A stretch of 64,000 nucleotides of DNA, from the NCBI GenBank assembly GCA_051294375.1, contig JBJCIZ010000239.1:57148-121147 (forward strand), written 5' to 3'. The number at the start of each line of letters is the position of its first letter. The stretch's first letter is position 1. Positions 1-12,879 of this stretch are shown in pieces. Source of the DNA: Paraspadella gotoi (lineage: Eukaryota > Chaetognatha). Under the pieces are notes generated by a model. The model saw only the letters and a list, made by a program, of their open reading frames with translations. It did no database searches and had not been told where the DNA came from. The position numbers and the translations under genes were made by a program.

Positions 1-84
1 GAACACACTAAAATTTCCGATCCAATACTTAAGGGACTGGTCCTTTATAAAATCGAACATTCTATTAGAAATATTATACCACTT

Positions 85-290
85 CATTTGATCCGGACAG
101 CCAAGTAGCTCTACGGTGTAAATAAACGAGAGTGTGAGAGAGTCTTGATTAAAAAGCTTGCAGGGACCCGCTATGTCATTTATCTTGTAAGACGTGCATG
201 GACAGCCTTAAACCGCCAAGCCGGTAAAAGTCCGGGTCGAAATAGCTCTTTATTAAACGAATGGACAATTTTTATATTGGTAATCACATT
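85..290 (-). repeat. Foldback repeat, right arm
   Basis: Matches the right half of the complete foldback element at 13177-13652 (AAACGAGAGTGTGAGAGAGT, then TCTTGTAAGA and TTTTTATATTGGTA). Its left arm lies outside the window. Confidence 0.7.
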
Positions 291-855
291 CATGGCATAA
301 CTTTGTCATAAATGGAACAATAACGACGAAACGAAAAAAGACGCACGATCCGGAGTGACTACGTACGATATCCCGGCCGCCTGAGATCACGCCACGAAAA
401 ATTCGATCAAACTCGAAAATCGCTTTACTCCTTCAATCGCAACAGATTCCTCTGACAATCGACCTTTTCCTCTTTTCTTTCTCTCCGCCGCCATATCTAA
501 CCAACAAGTCGCTTTCCCTACCTTTCACTAACCACCTCGCGCTAGTCCCTTTTTTGCCCTATCCAAAACGACACCCAACTTTTTTCTATCCGCTCGATTT
601 ACCCTGAAACTTTATCCAAGTATTCATGGATACTATCCATCCTTCAATGAACCAATCATTGACCATCTTATCGTATCCGCCATTCTAATAACCCGCTCTT
701 CCACCCTAACCTCTCCTCCTTCCTAATCGCTATTCTAAACCTCCCCTACCCCCACTTTCCCTAACCAACCCCTAACCTCCGAACCTTGTGGGCGTTCCCA
801 ATCTCCCGCCTTTAATCCCTGAAGGTTTTTTTCGTCTTCCGCTATTCCTTCGTTC

Positions 856-1110
856 CGAGACGACCGATCCAACCAACCAACCAACGCGACCGACCAAACC
901 AACCAATCCGACCCGACCGACCGACCGACCGACCGACCGAACCGACCGACTGAACCGACCGACCGACCCGACCGACCGACCGACCGACCGACCGACCGAC
1001 CGACCGATCCGACCGACGACCGACAGACGCGACCGACCGACGACCGACCGACCGACCGAACCGACCGACCAGACCGACCAGACGACCGACACGACCGACC
1101 GACCGCCGAC
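856..1110. repeat. (ACCG)n microsatellite, copy 1
   Basis: Imperfect ACCG tetranucleotide repeat of about 250 bp, repeated in copy 2 at 14820-14975. It produces spurious long open frames on both strands (PTDRPTDRP on plus), which I do not regard as genes. Confidence 0.9.
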
Positions 1111-1111
1111 T

Positions 1112-1572
1112 TGGCCTAATCCCTAATGCCTTGCCAATTTCCTAACCCTAATCCTTGTCAATTCCCTAACTCTAAATCCTTGCCTAAATTTCCTAATCCT
1201 TGGCCTAATTCCCTAACCTAATCTTTGGCCAATTCCCCTAACTCTAATCCTTGGCCTAATCCCAATCATTAGCCTAATCCCTAACCCTAAAATTCCTTGG
1301 CCTAATCCCTAACCCTAAATCCATGGGCCTAAATCCCTAACCCTTATCTTCGGCCTCAATCCCATGAACCCTACCTCCTTGGCCATTACCCTCACCACTA
1401 ATCCTTGGCTAATTCCCTACTCTAATCCTCGGCCTAATCCCTAACCTAATCCTTGGCCTGAATTCCTAACCCTTGGGCTAATCCTAACCCTAATCCCTTG
1501 CCCTAACTCCTAACCTAATCCATGGCCTAATCGCCTAACCCTAATCATGGCCTAATCCCTAACCCTAACCTC
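1112..1572. repeat. Degenerate telomere-like CCTAA satellite, copy 1
   Basis: Imperfect array built from CCTAACCCTAATCC and CTTGGCCTAATCC segments, about 24 bp per unit. CCCTAA is the complement of the animal telomere hexamer, but the CTTGG insertions make this an interstitial satellite rather than a telomere. Other copies: 14970-15440, about 24560-25120 and 38668-38772. Confidence 0.85.
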
Positions 1573-2545
1573 TTTTAATTTAAACGAATTAGACGAGAAA
1601 AAACATTTTCGCCGGAATCTTTGCGACTTTTTTTTTCAACAGAGAATCACAAAATTGGTGACAGCGAATATCTCGGATTCAAAAAAAAAAAATCATTTAA
1701 AGATTAAAAGACGTTTGCAAATAGAAATTTAATTTTTTTTTAATCATCAAGCGGCATGACGGTAAATTAATATTAACACCATTGGTTACGGTTCACGATT
1801 TTCGTCAAGTTTTTTTTTTCTCATCGCTCCGATTCATCGCCATATATTTCTGTCACCTCACAATGCCACCATTGTATAATGTCCATTATGTCTCTTCGGA
1901 TGATTACAGAGCAAGACGAATTCAACTTTCAAAAAGTTTTGTCCCCACTCTCTTTAATTAAAGAAATTGTGTACTATCACGCTTCAAAGAATACGTCCAT
2001 TCTTAAAATCCGTTTTATTTTATCCGTCCATCCATCCGTCCATCCATCCATCCATCCTTTCATCCAGTCCATCCATCCATCCACTCCTCAATTTAATCAC
2101 ACACCGTTTTTTCACCTTTTTATCACTGCCACTTCTCACCTTTTAATCACCGCCACTCCTAACTTTATACATCGCAATTTTCTCAACTGACACCCTCACA
2201 TTAATCACCAGACTTTTCTCACTTCCAATTCCACTTCTATCACCATCACTTCTCCCATCTCTATCATTACTTCGATTCAAAACTTTTTATCACTATCATT
2301 TCTCCGCATCTCTATCACCGCAATCACTTTATCAACTATCACTTCCCCCAATCTCTCTCACCTCCCTCCTCACATCTCTCAGCTGTAACCTTCCCCCATT
2401 CTCTCACCTTCCTCTCTCCTTCGCTTCTATCACTATCACTTCCTCTCTCCTTCGCTTCTATCACTATCACTTCCTCACCGTCCTTAAGCTTCTATCACTA
2501 TCACTTCTCTCTCACTTCGCTCTATCACTATCACTTCCCCCCTAT
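1573..2545. repeat. AT-rich block, CATC tract and TCACT repeats, copy 1
   Basis: An AT-rich section to about 2020 without a gene, a (CATC)n tract at 2028-2088, and degenerate repeats of TATCACTATCACTTC to about 2545. The same order recurs at 15445-16390 and 38770-39740. Frames rich in Ile-His-Pro-Ser come from the CATC repeat. Confidence 0.75.
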
Positions 2546-2845
2546 ACGGCCATTCTCCTTCGTCGTCCCACAACGAGGACGGTCGATTCTTCTTCATTCC
2601 TTCTGGCGCAAAACGACGTCGACGACGCCGCCGCAGCGGCCGCCGCGGCAGCCGCGACCACGCCGTCACCGCGTCCACAGCCCTTGTCGGCCGCAGCGCC
2701 GCGGGGGTCCGGCGCCGCCCGCTGGAAACTTCGGGCGTCGAAATTCGGCGCCGGCGCGATCGGCGACGATGAGACGAACGACGACGACCGAAACGACGAC
2801 GCTGAGAGCGTCATGGCCGGGGAACAATGACGAGGAGGGCCGTTC
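2546..2845. other. GC-rich CpG-dense island, copy 1
   Basis: About 300 bp with many GCC and GAC triplets. In the better-preserved copy at 16441-16660 the plus strand can be read as an Ala run followed by an acidic run (GDDEDDDDDEDDDAEE) without stops, but no start, splice context or homolog is evident. It could be a fragment of an exon or a trinucleotide-rich island. Confidence 0.5.
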
Positions 2846-2879
2846 GAGGCTGATGGGGGGGGAGGGTGGGAGATGAGAG

Positions 2880-2936
2880 ACTACGTGAAATGGAGATGGA
2901 ACTTGGAGAGAGAGACGAGAGAGAGAGAGAGAGAGT

Positions 2937-2996
<60 letters not shown>

Positions 2997-3043
2997 GAAA
3001 AGAATGGAATGACATCAAAAACTCTAGTGAATGAAGATAGAAT

Positions 3044-3085
<42 letters not shown>

Positions 3086-3165
3086 GAAGAGAGAAGAGAG
3101 AGAGGAGAGAGAGAGAATGATCGAAATAGGAAACAACATCAAAAATCTAGTGATGAGATAGATTG

Positions 3166-3196
<31 letters not shown>

Positions 3197-3442
3197 TAGA
3201 GACGAGAATGAAACGAATGGATACTACATAATCTAGTGAATGAAGATAGACATTGGAAGACGAGAGAGACGAGAGAGAGAGAGGATAGAGAAGAGAATGA
3301 AACGAATGGAACGACATCAAATCTTAGTGAATGAAGATAGAATTGGAGAGAGAGACGAGAGAGAGAGAGAGAGATAGAGAGAGAGAGAGAATGAACGAAT
3401 GGACAAGACATCAAATCTGTGAATGGGAGATAGAATTGGAAG

Positions 3443-3486
<44 letters not shown>

Positions 3487-3549
3487 AATGAACAAATGGA
3501 CACGACATCAAACTCTAGTGAATGGAGATAGAATTGGAGGAGAAAGAGA

Positions 3550-3599
<50 letters not shown>

Positions 3600-3679
3600 A
3601 TGAACAAATAGGAACGACATCAAATCTAGTAGAATGGAGATAGAATTGGAAGAGAAAGAGAGAAAGAGAGAGAGAGAGA

Positions 3680-3716
<37 letters not shown>

Positions 3717-3725
3717 GAGAGAATG
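2880..3725. repeat. (GA)n / spacer minisatellite, copy 1
   Basis: GA runs of 20-60 bp alternate with a conserved spacer of about 50 bp containing GAACGACATCAAATCTAGTG and AATGGAGATAGAATTGGA. About eight units of roughly 100 bp. The same array has more units in copy 2 (16720-18215) and copy 4 (40075-41155). Confidence 0.9.
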
Positions 3726-4475
3726 GAACGACATAAAAAAAATAAAAATCCCCAAATTTTCCTCTCCGCGAAAAATCATTACGGTTCCACTCGACGACAG
3801 GTTGACATTTTTTAAAAAAACGATGAAAAACGAATTAATGAAGAGAACGGAACAATCAAGAAAATTCAGAAAAAAAAAAAAAAAAACAGAGACCCACAAA
3901 CACGAAAACGGCGTCGAGAGATAAAAAAACTGAATTTTCGTCGACGCTCGAACAAAAAAAAATGGCGTCGATAGATTTTTTTTTTAAAACTTTTAAAATT
4001 TTTTTTGTAACAAAATCGAGTGACTTTTGTTTAATTTGTCTTTCTTTCGAATCTTACCTCGACGATTAGTCGGTGGTGAATAAACTCACGACTTTGTTGA
4101 AACGTGATAATTAATGGATGTGGAAGAGTTGAGATAAGGAGAGCTCTTCTCTGGCGCGAGACATTGTCTCTCAGGGTTATCAACAGAACATTGATTAAAA
4201 ACAAAAAATATTAGATGAAAGTCCAACAATGACATTGAGAGAAAAGTGGCAAAAAATGTTTGTTAGGAAAGACTGAAATAAAAAGAGAGAGAGAGAGAAG
4301 GAGGAGAGTAGAGAGGAGAGAGGAGAGAGAGAGAGAGAGAGACGAGAGGGAGAGAAGAGAGGAGAGAGAGAGAGAGAGAGAGGAGAGAGAGTCATTGACG
4401 TTCACCCAACGCAATCAGTTTGACGAGAACAACTGGAAGCCTTCATTAACATGCTCACTCTCTCTCTCTTCTCTC

Positions 4476-4508
<33 letters not shown>

Positions 4509-4510
4509 TT

Positions 4511-4548
<38 letters not shown>

Positions 4549-5168
4549 GTCAAGCCCGAGTCTTCTCCTCTCCATCGACCAAAGGCTATAAAAAACGTCG
4601 AACGACGGTCCACGACTGATTAAAATATTACAATATTCAAATCGATTTTTCTCTCTCATCTCTCTCTCTCTGGTCTCTCTCTCTCTCTTCTTCTCTCTCT
4701 CTCTCTCTCTCTCCCTCCCCTCTCTCGTCGTTAGCTCAGCCTGGTCGCTTCTCCGGCTCGGGTCCGGCGCTCGTCTCTTCTCTCTCTCTCTCTCCTCGTA
4801 TTCACCTCATGTAGGCGGGTCATTTTTGAAATTTAGCGGCGAAGATCGACGCCAGAACACCTCAGCTCATTTGCCACCTGGACGGAAAAAGAAGCGTTGG
4901 GGGGGGTGGTAGAATTTCCGTAATTTAAAAAAAAAAATGAACTAAGATTTCTAGGGATTAAAAACTCCATAATTTAGTGAATTAACGATTAAACGAAATA
5001 AGAACTAAATCATGTCCGACTGATTAATCGACAATCAATCAATCACTCATACGAAAAAAAAAATCAATAATCAATTAACCAAATCTTATATAATCCAATA
5101 ATAAAAATAACGATTCGAATTAAATGCAATTAAACAATCGACACAATCAAACATTCTATAATCAACAG
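3726..5168. repeat. Conserved 3' flank of exon 9, copy 1
   Basis: AT-rich block (3726-4275) with conserved ACAGAGACCCACAAACACG and CGACGATTAGTCGGTG, a GA tract (4280-4395), the sequence TTCACCCAACGCAATCAG, CT tracts (4455-4800) and an AT-rich end full of AATCAATCAA. No gene seen. On the minus strand this lies downstream of the transporter stop codon, so part may be 3' UTR. Confidence 0.7.
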
Positions 5169-5460
5169 TCATCTATCGATAAATCGTAATTCGCAACAAC
5201 ACATTGGGTCTCGAAACATCAGAGAGCTCGATTACCATTTTTGGTAATTTCTTCCGAGCCTCTGATTTCCGGTTCCATCTCTGTATCTCCTGTAATGAAA
5301 AACAACAAAAACAACAACAACAACAACAAAAACAACACAACAACCAACGCGAACCCAAGTTGTCGATGACGAAGAGTAGAAACCGATCTGCGGTCGCTCG
5401 AACCTTCGAAGGAAAGATTTCAACGACGATGGCCAAAACAGATTCCGATCCACATTTCAC
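5169..5460 (-). pseudogene. Extra copy of transporter exon 9 (copy 1)
   Basis: Acceptor TTGTTTAG and coding sequence from the EMWIG region through EIFPSKVRATA and FVIDNLGS, the (GTT)n part and the C-tail are all recognisable. One-base indels change the frame several times (for example an extra base in AAAATG near 5440), so it is not readable as it stands. No exons 1-8 precede this copy. It may be a real partial duplication or an uncollapsed assembly copy of 42591-42889. Confidence 0.75.
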
Positions 5461-6150
5461 CTAAACAAATAAAACAGTTTGTTTGTTTGTTTTGTTTTTG
5501 TTTGTTTTTTTTTATTAGCTAAAGTTAAATGTTATCTTTTTTTTTTTATTACATCTTTATTTTTCAGGGAAAAAAATTTTTTTTCGCCAACTTTGTCGAA
5601 AAATTGTGACTTTCGATCACTACACTACTAGTAGGAAAAGATTACTTTTAAGTCTTAACGTTAACAAAGTAGAGCTTGTGGCCTCCGGTTCTATCCCTGG
5701 TCAGAATCATCCTCGCGAAAGAGTGAGGGGCCGTAAACCATGAAGCCGACCGTCAGATCTGTTGACGAGCATTGCGATACCTCTTTTCTCGCTGCAACTG
5801 CGATGCTTTAAGTTTCGGCTTTCTCGTGGATAAGGCGCTAAGCGGGCTGAAGACTACTATACGTAACTTCTGTGCCCCCCTCAGCAGCCATGGAACGTGT
5901 CCTGGGCTTGGAACAGTTTTGAAGGTTTTCCACGCCCCCCAAGGCGGTTTACGACCGTCCTCACGCTTCCCGCGGGTAGTACCGGGTAGGTATGAGCTGA
6001 TGGCTTTACGCAATGAGCCACGGTGAGCAACTTGCTACCTAATCTTTAAATAAAAAGATTTGATTTCAATTCACGATGGAATGGGGGCGTTCTGCGAAAA
6101 CAAGGCCAATGTTTCATTAGTAAAAAAACAAGGAACGGTTATTCCAAGGT
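5461..6150 (-). repeat. Duplicated intron 8 sequence, copy 1
   Basis: Corresponds to 42890-43516 of the gene. It holds a T-rich tract after the acceptor, a conserved 400-bp block (TTCTATCCCTGGTCAGAA, CCTCAGCAGCCATGGAACG, AAGGCGGTTTACGACCGTCC) and about 95 bp around 5740-5830 that copy 4 lacks. No gene assigned. Confidence 0.65.
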
Positions 6151-6205
6151 GTTGCGCCGAATTACTTTTCTTTTACTTATCATGTCATTTGTTCCTTAAA
6201 GGTTT
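6151..6205 (+). mobile_element. GTTGCGCCGC element, 5' fragment
   Basis: Begins GTTGCGCCGA and follows the same start as the complete element at 43517-43768, then is cut by the N run. Confidence 0.55.
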
Positions 6206-6230
6206 NNNNNNNNNNNNNNNNNNNNNNNNN
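6206..6230. other. Assembly gap (25 N)
   Basis: Run of N between copy 1 and the partial copy that follows. Confidence 0.99.
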
Positions 6231-6298
6231 CGACGAGAGCTGACGAGGTTAATGTTTAGGAGAAATATGTTATGTTATTATGTTATTATGATATGAAA

Positions 6299-6870
6299 TT
6301 GGTACAACCAATATAAAAATTATCCATTCATTTAATAAACAAGCTATCTTGCCCCTGACTTTGGACAGGCTTTGGTGGTTTAAGGCCTCCATCACTCTTA
6401 CAAGATAATGACATAGCAGGTCATATACTTTCATATGTTATATTATGTTATGTTATATTATGTTAACAGCGTCATTGNNNNNNNNNNNNNNNNNNNNNNN
6501 NNNNNNNNNNNNNNNNNNNNNNNNNNNNNNNNNNNNNNNNNNNNNNNNNNNNNNNNNNNNNNNNNNNNNNNNNNNNNNNNNNNNNNNNNNNNNNNNNNNN
6601 NNNNNNNNNNNNNNNNNNNNNNNNNNNNNNNNNNNNNNNNNNNNNNNNNNNNNNNNNNNNNNNNNNNNNNNNNNNNNNNNNNNNNNNNNNNNNNNNNNNN
6701 NNNNNNNNNNNNNNNNNNNNNNNNNNNNNNNNNNNNNNNNNNNNNNNNNNNNNNNNNNNNNNNNNTAAGAGTGATGGAGGCCTTAAACCACCAAAGCCGG
6801 TCAAAAGTCAGGGTCGAAATAGCTCATTTATTAAACGAATGGACAATTTTTATATTGGTATCAACAATTT
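6299..6870. mobile_element. Foldback element (interrupted by gap)
   Basis: The left arm starts TTGGTACAACCAATATAAAA and includes CCCCTGACTTTGGACAGGC; the inverted right arm (6766-6870) ends TTTTTATATTGGTATC. The centre is replaced by N. Confidence 0.65.
6478..6765. other. Assembly gap (288 N)
   Basis: Run of N inside the foldback element. Confidence 0.99.
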
Positions 6871-7560
6871 CATGGCATAGCATTGTCATAATGGAAAATA
6901 ACGACGACGAGAAAGAGACGATCCGGATGACTACGACGATAGCCCGGCAGCCTGAGATCGACGCAAAAAATTCCGATCACTCGAAGATTCGCTTTACTCC
7001 TTCAATCGCCAAAGTTTCTCTGAAATCGACTTTTCTCTTCTCTTTCTCTCCAGCCGCCGTCTCTAACCAACACGTCGCTTCCATACCTTTCACTAACCAC
7101 CTCGCGCTATCCTTTTTTGCCCTATCCAACGAACCCAACTTTTTTCTATCCGCTCGATTTACCCTGACTTATCCAAGTATTCAATGGATACTATCCATTA
7201 AGGCGGGCCAAAATTGAACACTTTTTATAACTTTTAATTCTCTCAAAAAAATTCCTTTTTTCCTTCTATTACTAAATCGATTTTCAATGCAACTTTTTGA
7301 ATTAGTTCATTGGGTTGTTGCACTGAAGCTTTTAAATATTTATTAATATATAATAAATGACAAAAATTTTTTTTTAAAAAATTAGTTTTTAAGAACGGAT
7401 TCCTATAGAGCTCGAAAAGTTAAATGAAAGTTAGTACTATAATTTTTAAAAATTTTGACAAGAAATTGGTTAAAAACAGAAAAAACGTTAAAAAATCATC
7501 ATCATCATTGGCTAAATTTTGTAGTTTTTTAAAATTTTTATCAATAAAACAAAAAAATTT

Positions 7561-9397
7561 TGTCGTTTACGCACTTACGCTCTTGAAAAAAAAATCCATT
7601 TTTTGTACTTTAGGGAAGAGAAATTTTAACGATGGAGTAATGGCTTCATAGGGCGCTCTGGGCAAACATAAAGGGTCGGGTAAAACTGAGCCTGTCTATT
7701 GCACGCAGGGCTGGGTTATTATGAAGTCCATCGTTCTGTTCAGTGAGGCTGATAATAGAATAAAGCTGACACACAAAGTATTTTTGGAATCTTAGAATTG
7801 ATGTACTACCTGCGGTCAATGATACAAAGACTCTTGGAAGCAAAGCCTTTACGTTTAAAAAGCTCTAAGATCATTTTAGTAGGGAGGAGGGGAATAAGCC
7901 GTTTATAGAGGCTAAGCTAAAGGAGAACAATTATAGTTAGTAGAGATGATCGACAGATTTTATTGAGATAAGTTTTGCAGTTCTAGAAGAGTGCTCGCAT
8001 TTAGTTTAATTGATTAAATATGTTGTAACTGTACATGTGGTAGAGAGCTACTTTTCAGCAAAAATATTATTCTGATGTTGTTAAAGATAAATTCTTTATT
8101 TTGGAGTTGGAGGTCTAATTGTCCAGACCAGTGTTAATCTGATTCTTGTGTATCAAAAACATTTTTTAAATTACATTAATATATTTTATTAATCGCTAGT
8201 CTATCAGAATTACGATTCTCTTTTGTCAACTTATCTATCCAAACTTCCTTAGGCTTTCACAGTGGGGACTGAGCCTGATTTCCCGCGCCTTTTAATTTGC
8301 GCTTTTACGAATCTATTGAGCGGCCCATATTTCAGTCCAAGAAGATCGCTTTCTATCTCCGAAGACGTGTAACGGCTCTTTCATATCACACAACGTGCAA
8401 CGGTGGCGGGCTGGCTGGAGACAATTTTTCATTGCCTTTGTAAGTCGAATTATATCCGTTGTTGGATTCAGAAAAGACAAAAGGAAAGAACCTTTGGTCG
8501 GTCTGAACCGTGACATGAGACAAAATTTACGTGGTTGTTTAATTTTTCTAATATTTTGTTACATATTTAAAATTTAAAACTTGCTAATCTACTTCTCTAT
8601 AGCGTCTGAGACTATTATATGTTAACAAATTAATCGAGGTGAATAGGTTTTAAAAAATACGACATAATACGTAAAAAAAGTCAAGATGTGCTAACAGTAT
8701 ATCAGTTAATTATTCTAACTAATTATCGTACAGAGATTAGCTATTTTTTTAATTTGAATGTTTGTAATGCTCTTTCCCGCTTATATTTTTTTGTCTCTAC
8801 AGTAAAAGCCTCTAACTATTACACGTTTTCATCTCTCTCTCGGTCAGTCTCAGGTCCGTCATCTTCTCTGCTCTGCTCTCTCTACTCGTATCTCTCTCGT
8901 CTATGCATCTCTCTTCTCTCCTCTCTCCTCTCTCTCTTTCTTATACCGATAACCTGCTCTATGCTTTTTTGTCCCCACATCTCATTTGGCGCGGCGATCG
9001 TTTTCCGAGGATGACACGGTCCGTGGGTTCTGTCGCATTAGCGTACTCCGGCGCCCGTGTGAACTTATTTTCGGAGCGTTGATTGCGCCGGTAGTGGAAG
9101 TAGAGTAAGTATCGTCTAGCCTTTCGCATTTATTTCTAAAGATTATGTATGAGAATTGTTTTAAAAAGTTTAAAAGTTTTAATATCTTATAAAGTTTATA
9201 TTAATTTATTGTAATCTAATCCGATTATCAAAAGACCAAGTCTTTCTAAACTGATTGGTTCAAATTTAAAATGTTTGAAATTTGTACACTTATTTTATAT
9301 TTTTTTGTTCCCTCAATTTATATGTTTAGTATGCAATGAAATGGATGTCTGGACATCTCTTAATTAAGACTAAGTATTCAGTTTTAGGAATATATCT
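7561..9397. other. AT-rich stretch without a recognised gene
   Basis: No supported gene. Short open frames only. Around 8820-9120 there is a CT-rich segment followed by a CpG-rich piece (GCGGCGATCGTTTTCCGAGG, GATTGCGCCGGTAGTGG) that ends AGAGTAAGTATCG, which resembles an exon end with a GTAAGT donor; no coding support for it was found. Confidence 0.4.
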
Positions 9398-10510
9398 AGT
9401 TCAGAAATTAGCACAACGATATAAGAATTATTCATTCATTCAATAAGATAAGCTATCTGTGCGCCTTGACTTTGGACTATGGGAGTAAAGGGGCATCTAT
9501 TGTAAATAATGAATGAAATTGTACAGACCAATATAAAGAAGAATTATCCATGATCTCATTTAATAAATAAGGTATACTTGCTCCTGACTTTGGCAGGCTT
9601 GGATTGGTTTAATGGCCTCCATTAACATCTTCACAAGAATAATTAAATAGCAGAGTCCCTGGCAAGCTTTCAGAATCAAGACTCTTTCACAGTCCTGTTT
9701 ATTCAGTCGCAGAGTACCTGGCTTCCCTGAATCAAAATGAAGTGGAAAATATTTCATAGCAATGTTGTCAATTGTGTCATGAAGACACTCTTAAGTATTA
9801 GAATTGGGGATTACTTATTGATACTCCCACATAGCATCAAAATAAAGGAGCTGAATTTTCATGAAAATTGGGTACAACCAATATAATAATTATCGCATTC
9901 ATTTAATAAATAGCTAATCTTTGCCTCTGATATTTGGAGAACAAGGGCTTTGGCTGGTTTAAGGACGTCATTCAATCTAAAGATAATTACGATAAAGACA
10001 GATCTCCTTGCAAATAGCTTTCAATCAAGACTACTCTACAGTACTCTTTTATTCACTCCAGCCAGAGGTACCTGGGCTATCCTATCAATGAAGTGAATAA
10101 TTTCAAAGAAGATGTTTAATTGTATGAAAAAGACACTCCTTATAAATATTATATCGGGAATACTTCATTGTACTACCGAACTGCATCAAAATACAAGGAG
10201 CTGGAGAATATTTATGAAATTGGCCCACACCATATAAAAATTATCCATATTATTATCAATAAGCAAGACTAGCTAAACCTTAGTCGAAGATTAAATATAT
10301 GGTTTAGCATACTAAAAACCACACTACAAGAATCTGTAGCAGAGTCTTGACTTGAAAGCTTGCTGGTACCAACTATGTATTATATTGTAAGAGTGATGGA
10401 GGCCTTTGAACACACAAAAGACCTGTCGACCAATACAAGTCAGCTGGGCAAGATAGCTATATTGATATTAAACGAAATGATAATTTATTTTTATAACAAT
10501 TTCTACAAGA
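9398..10510. mobile_element. Cluster of foldback-element arms
   Basis: Four arms in the forward sense (about 9398-9480, 9515-9760, 9860-10110, 10215-10300) and one inverted arm (10335-10505). The forward arms share AATTATCCATTCATTTAATA, CCTGACTTTGG, GGTTTAAGGCCTCCAT, CTTTCAATCAAGACTCT and AGAGTTCCTGGCTTCCC in diverged form. No coding capacity. Confidence 0.7.
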
Positions 10511-10923
10511 CGAAGCTCCTGAAATTTTACATCTGACCCGTGAAGTGATTCTTAAGTCTTACACCCATTTTAACATTCAAGTCAAATTAAGAATGATTTC
10601 TTACATTTTCAATTTTTCCGAAAATTCAAGTCCGTTGGCTTAAGAACTTACTCACCATTTTTCACTTCCCGTTGGTAAGTTCTCGCCTTCCCAATCTCAT
10701 TTTCTTTTTTTTTTTCCTCCTTTTTCTCGGTCGAAGACGTCTTACACAACGATGATTTCATTTTCCGATTCGGCGTGTCGTCGTCGATCGTCATCGTCGT
10801 GTCGGTCGTCGTCGTCGCTTGATCTTGTTTTATGACGACGAATACATTCTCTTTCTTTCCTTCTTTGCTCCTTATATCTTCCGACTCAGTGCATTGTAAT
10901 CATTACGCGAGACCAGAACTAGA

Positions 10924-10987
<64 letters not shown>

Positions 10988-12794
10988 GAACGAGAGAGAG
11001 AGAGAAGAGAGAGAGAGAAGAGAGAGAGCAGAGATATAATGTGAGATGAATGTAAAGATCGTGACGAGGTAACGGGCTAAAGGTGAGACGAAGAGACCTT
11101 TCTGGTAAAGCAGAGAGAGACGGAGGTAGAGGAGAGAGGAGAAGAGAGAGAGGAGAGAGAGAGGAGAGATGAACCTCTGTAGAGTCTGTACTAGAAGTGT
11201 CGAAAAAATGAAGTAAACGACATAATAGAAGTACATTAACTCGAGATGCTATTTTATGAGAGGGAGAACAAGTAAGATGTTTAAGGAAATAGTCTACTAA
11301 TGATAGAAATCAGAGCGAAATTAAAAGTTGGGGTTGCGAAACGAAAAGTGGATAAGTTTTTTAAAAAAAAAAAGGTAAACGGTTGAATAAAAAGATGGAG
11401 AGCGTTAGTGAACTTATCCAAAACAATTTAAAAACAAAACCGGGCGCCTCTTATTCCGAGAGCGCAAATTTCTGTTCCTATTATCCAAGACTTTAATTTC
11501 AACCTTAATATTTGACCTAAATATGTGCTTAAACATTTAAACAGAAAACCTAATCCTTAACGCCGAACTTCAAAACTTAATCTTCAAATTTAATTTCAAT
11601 TAACTCAATTCTAACATTTGAACTTTCATTGTGGCATGCCTGGGGAAAATAAGAAACGCCAAAAGTCGGTCCTTCCTTTCACTACCAACGAGTCTTTTTG
11701 AACGATGAGAGAATAAGATAAATATAACAAAGATACGAATATCTTTCCCTCATAACAGGAGTGAATGATTTTTGCAGCGACGCGCCAACAGAGTACCGAC
11801 TCAGGCTCAAATCCTGGCAGAAAATAATCATAACGTTCCATTAAAAGATCACTATTATGTGAGGAAGTCGAGAGCGAGAACTTGAAAGCAGTGAGTGAGC
11901 TTTACAAGCTTTCTGGAATGCCTTCTATAGGGGGCCGTTTGTGACGAGGCCCAAAGCAGATAAAGCGACAGGAAAAGTCGAGATTGAAGTAAAGACTATA
12001 CAAATGACTATGAACAATGCATAGATAGACGACAAAGGCAACGGAGTCATGTCCAAAAAAAAAATCGGCGTCATTCTTTATTTCAGACTATCACCTATTC
12101 TTATATTAATTTAAAAAAAGAAAAAAAAAAAATTAAAGTGAATTAAAGCTCTTGAAAGATAATAAGTTTGGCATAAAATTTTATAAAAATTGGGCTAGTC
12201 ATTTAGGAGCACTGAATTTGTTAAAAATAAAGTACTCCTACCGTAAGCTGATTATATCATAATATTTCCTTTCCTTGGATTAAAAATGAAGTAAATTACA
12301 CAGGACATCTGCGAATGATAACTTGGATAACTGAATATGCCCTAAATCCTATTGATAATAATTTTAATGGAATTTAAATGAAATTTAAAGTTATATAAGT
12401 AGGCGTTTTTTTTTTTTGCGACAGGAGTGTACTTGATGGCAATGGCAAACGACAATGACTGATAGCAAGACCAGGTAGCAATGATCAAGAGGAGGAATGA
12501 CATAACTGTTAGCAAAAGCAAAGTATAGGTCTTGCCAAAGGCAACGACCTCTAACTCAAAAAAAAAAAAGAGCACAGTTTTGAGAATTAAGATAAAGAGA
12601 TAAAAAGATTAAGAGCCCTCGCTTGACATCGACGGCGACGCACGACGACGACGACGACACGTCGGCCAGCGGCAGCGGGCCGCGGCAGCGGTGCTCAAGG
12701 GGTCGCCAGTCGGATTTTAAAGAGAAACAGTTTTTTTTTTCACTTAATCAAGTGACGAGTCACGAAGAACGTGGAGCCCAGAGAGATAGAGGAG

Positions 12795-12879
<85 letters not shown>

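Larger units (their letters stand above)
1..6205. repeat. Tandem array copy 1 (3' end of transporter plus repeats)
   Basis: This segment matches 13356-22048 and, from the CCTAA block on, 38661-43560, in the same order of sub-blocks. It ends at a 25-base N run inside the dispersed element that begins GTTGCGCCG at 6151. Differences between copies are mainly single-base insertions and deletions. The left end lies outside the window, and there is no intact gene in it apart from the duplicated exon 9. Confidence 0.85.
6231..7560. repeat. Truncated further copy of the array unit
   Basis: Matches 13105-14340: CGACGAGAGCTGACGAGG, a foldback element interrupted by N, AAGAGACGATCCGGATGACT, CACCTCGCGCTATCC and the AT-rich end. 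After about 7560 it departs from the other copies. No gene. Confidence 0.75.

Noticed and set aside
788-1126. 112-codon frame rich in Pro-Thr-Asp-Arg
   Set aside because: Produced wholly by the (ACCG)n repeat; the opposite strand is equally open.
1112-1572. A true chromosome end
   Set aside because: The repeat is imperfect, interrupted by CTTGG, and flanked by unique sequence on both sides.
2666-3899. Several Ser/Leu-rich or Arg/Glu-rich frames on both strands
   Set aside because: (GA)n has no stop codon in any frame, so these are composition artefacts. The same holds at 16430-18250, 39787-41165, 44545-45234 and 59000-59257.
5690-5720. tRNA-like B box (GGTTCTATCCC) in the intron 8 block
   Set aside because: No A box, cloverleaf or anticodon arm could be formed around it.
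6435-7217. 260-codon frame across N
   Set aside because: The open stretch is an artefact of N; the remainder is repeat sequence.
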